Positions 37,038 to 38,056 of a stretch of DNA of 38,056 nucleotides are shown piece after piece (position 1 is the stretch's first letter; every line of letters starts with the position of its first letter). This stretch comes from Prorocentrum cordatum (taxonomy: Eukaryota; Sar; Dinophyceae; Prorocentrales; Prorocentraceae), in NCBI GenBank assembly GCA_963575745.1, contig CAUYUJ010006522.1, positions 15,001 to 53,056 on the forward strand, read 5' to 3'. The notes beneath the pieces were generated by a model that saw nothing but the letters and a program-made list of their open reading frames with translations, was not told the origin of the DNA and made no database searches. The position numbers were made by a program, and so were the translations under genes.

Positions 37038-37065
37038 ATCCTCCTCCTCCTCCTCCTCCTCCTCA
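37038..37065 (+). repeat. (TCC)n microsatellite
   Basis: About eight TCC units. Confidence 0.9.
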
Positions 37066-37214
37066 ACCCTACTTTCTGGTAGACAATTCGTCCCTGTCGC
37101 ACCACCAGACGGACGGGCCAGGCTTTCCGCCGCAGTCCTTCTCACCATGTACGACACTGAAGCTTGAAATTCCCGAAATCTACACGAGTAGCGGGCAAAT
37201 CGTGTTCACAATGA

Positions 37215-37635
37215 GCATGGGCCTCTCGCATGTATCTCCCAAACCCTCGATACCCGTCCTCTTCGTCTTTGATCGCACCCCCCTTAGGGGGGTATGTCTT
37301 CTTTCCCTGTCACGTGAAATTGGCGTGGCGCTGAAAACAGGAAGAACAGAAAGGATGAAAAAGGGGAGCGAGGAGGAATGGAGTGGAAGAATGAAGGGAG
37401 GGGAATTGGCAAGAGGGACTAGCAAGACGAGATGGCAAGGAAGCCTCAGCGAGAGCGCGGCCCCTGAGCAAAGTATGATGAACTCCCGAGCGAGAGCGCG
37501 ATTCCAGAGCGCCGAGAGAGCGACTCGTGAACAAAGTGTGAGGACGTCTCAGACGAGAGCGCGATTCCTGGATGAATTGGGAGGAGGTCCCGAGCGAGGG
37601 ACCAATTCCTAAATACCATGTGAGCAAATATCGGG
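37215..37635 (+). repeat. R1 right block, purine tract and tandem units preceding copy h
   Basis: Right block at about 37215-37335 (CCCTCGATACCCGTCCTC, CCCCCCTTAGGGGGGTATG, then a CACGTGAAATTGGCG ending). Purine tract at 37340-37420. Tandem units of the GTGAGGACGTCTCAGACGAG type at 37435-37630. Confidence 0.85.
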
Positions 37636-37790
37636 CGGGAGCCGTTGTTGTGGTGAGGAGGGACCAAAGACACAGTCTCAGGCGCAAGATCTTCCCTTGA
37701 AAAATCAAAGTGCGAGCCCCAGGAGGGGCACTTCACTTGAAAAACACATGGTGCACTGGAGGGGGGTCAACAGTAATTTAAGATAAGGAA
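37636..37790 (+). repeat. R1 left block, copy h
   Basis: GGGAGCCGTTGTTGTGGTGA, CTTCCCTTGAAAAATCAAAG and GGCACTTCACTTGAAAAACA, ending at AACAGTAATTTAAG just before the array. Confidence 0.85.
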
Positions 37791-37917
37791 TCAACAACAG
37801 CAACAAAAACAACTACCACAACAACTACAACAACTAAAACAGCTACTAACTACTACTATTACTACGACGACGACAACGACTACTAATACGACTACTACGA
37901 CTACTACGATTACGACT

Positions 37918-37976
<59 letters not shown>

Positions 37977-37997
37977 TACCACTACTATTACTACTGT

Positions 37998-38056
<59 letters not shown>
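37789..38056 (+). repeat. Graded trinucleotide array running off the window
   Basis: It starts as CAA/CAG, passes into CTA, then a long CGA/GAC block (37915-37975), then CTA to the end of the window. The array is truncated by the window edge, so its true length and any right block are unseen. Confidence 0.95.

Overview
This window looks like a repeat-dominated stretch of a dinoflagellate nuclear genome. The base composition is mostly GC-rich. Long simple-sequence arrays occur every few kilobases. Several reverse-transcriptase pseudogenes resemble the retroelements I associate with dinoflagellates. Three minus-strand sites carry degenerate copies of the dinoflagellate spliced-leader (SL) sequence, one of them a tandem cluster; such relics are a signature of reverse-transcribed, trans-spliced mRNA. 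I cannot name the species. I find no convincing intact host gene and no rRNA, tRNA or CRISPR array. Most long open frames are by-products of trinucleotide arrays.

Layout. 1-1700: unassigned, then C/T-rich. 1720-7700: several copies of one composite repeat, here called R1. Its order is about 42-bp tandem units, a conserved left block, a microsatellite, a conserved right block, a purine tract and a GGGCGGG tract. Between R1 copies at 6116-6950 lies a terminal-inverted-repeat (TIR) element carrying a 12-bp minisatellite and a (TCC)n array. 8206-10230 (minus): the longest plausible coding frame, a LINE-type reverse transcriptase with an RNase H-like end. 10.3-11.75 kb: another R1 copy with a CAT array. 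12.2-19.1 kb: an almost continuous run of simple repeats (GAC, GCATTGCTTG, TCC, CAT/CAG) punctuated by arrays of the CCCCAAGAGGCC minisatellite in both orientations. 19.1-26.4 kb: GC-rich DNA with four foldback (hairpin) elements, a MITE with a perfect 9-bp target-site duplication, a 140-bp dispersed repeat in three copies, and a broken second retroelement RT (24.45-25.2 kb, minus). 26.4-28.4 kb: (TTACA)n, AT-rich and A70/(AC)n arrays. 28.6-34.56 kb (minus): a decayed LINE, or two LINEs, with SL relics at the 5' end, a tandem-repeated 5' leader, ORF1-like fragments, an apurinic-endonuclease-like domain, RT, a C-terminal domain and a (TCA)n array at the 3' end. It is interrupted at 32019-33252 by a second copy of the TIR/minisatellite element. 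34.7-38.06 kb: short tandem repeats (90 bp, 83 bp), a purine tract, then another R1 copy whose graded CAA-to-CTA/CGA array runs off the window.

Nothing here looks like a cooperating gene set. The region reads as layered mobile DNA: autonomous retroelements now dead, and at least three families of non-coding elements (R1, the TIR/minisatellite element, and the TCGGGCATGTCC MITE) that repeatedly carry or abut a microsatellite at a similar internal place. That shared architecture is the most unusual thing in the window.
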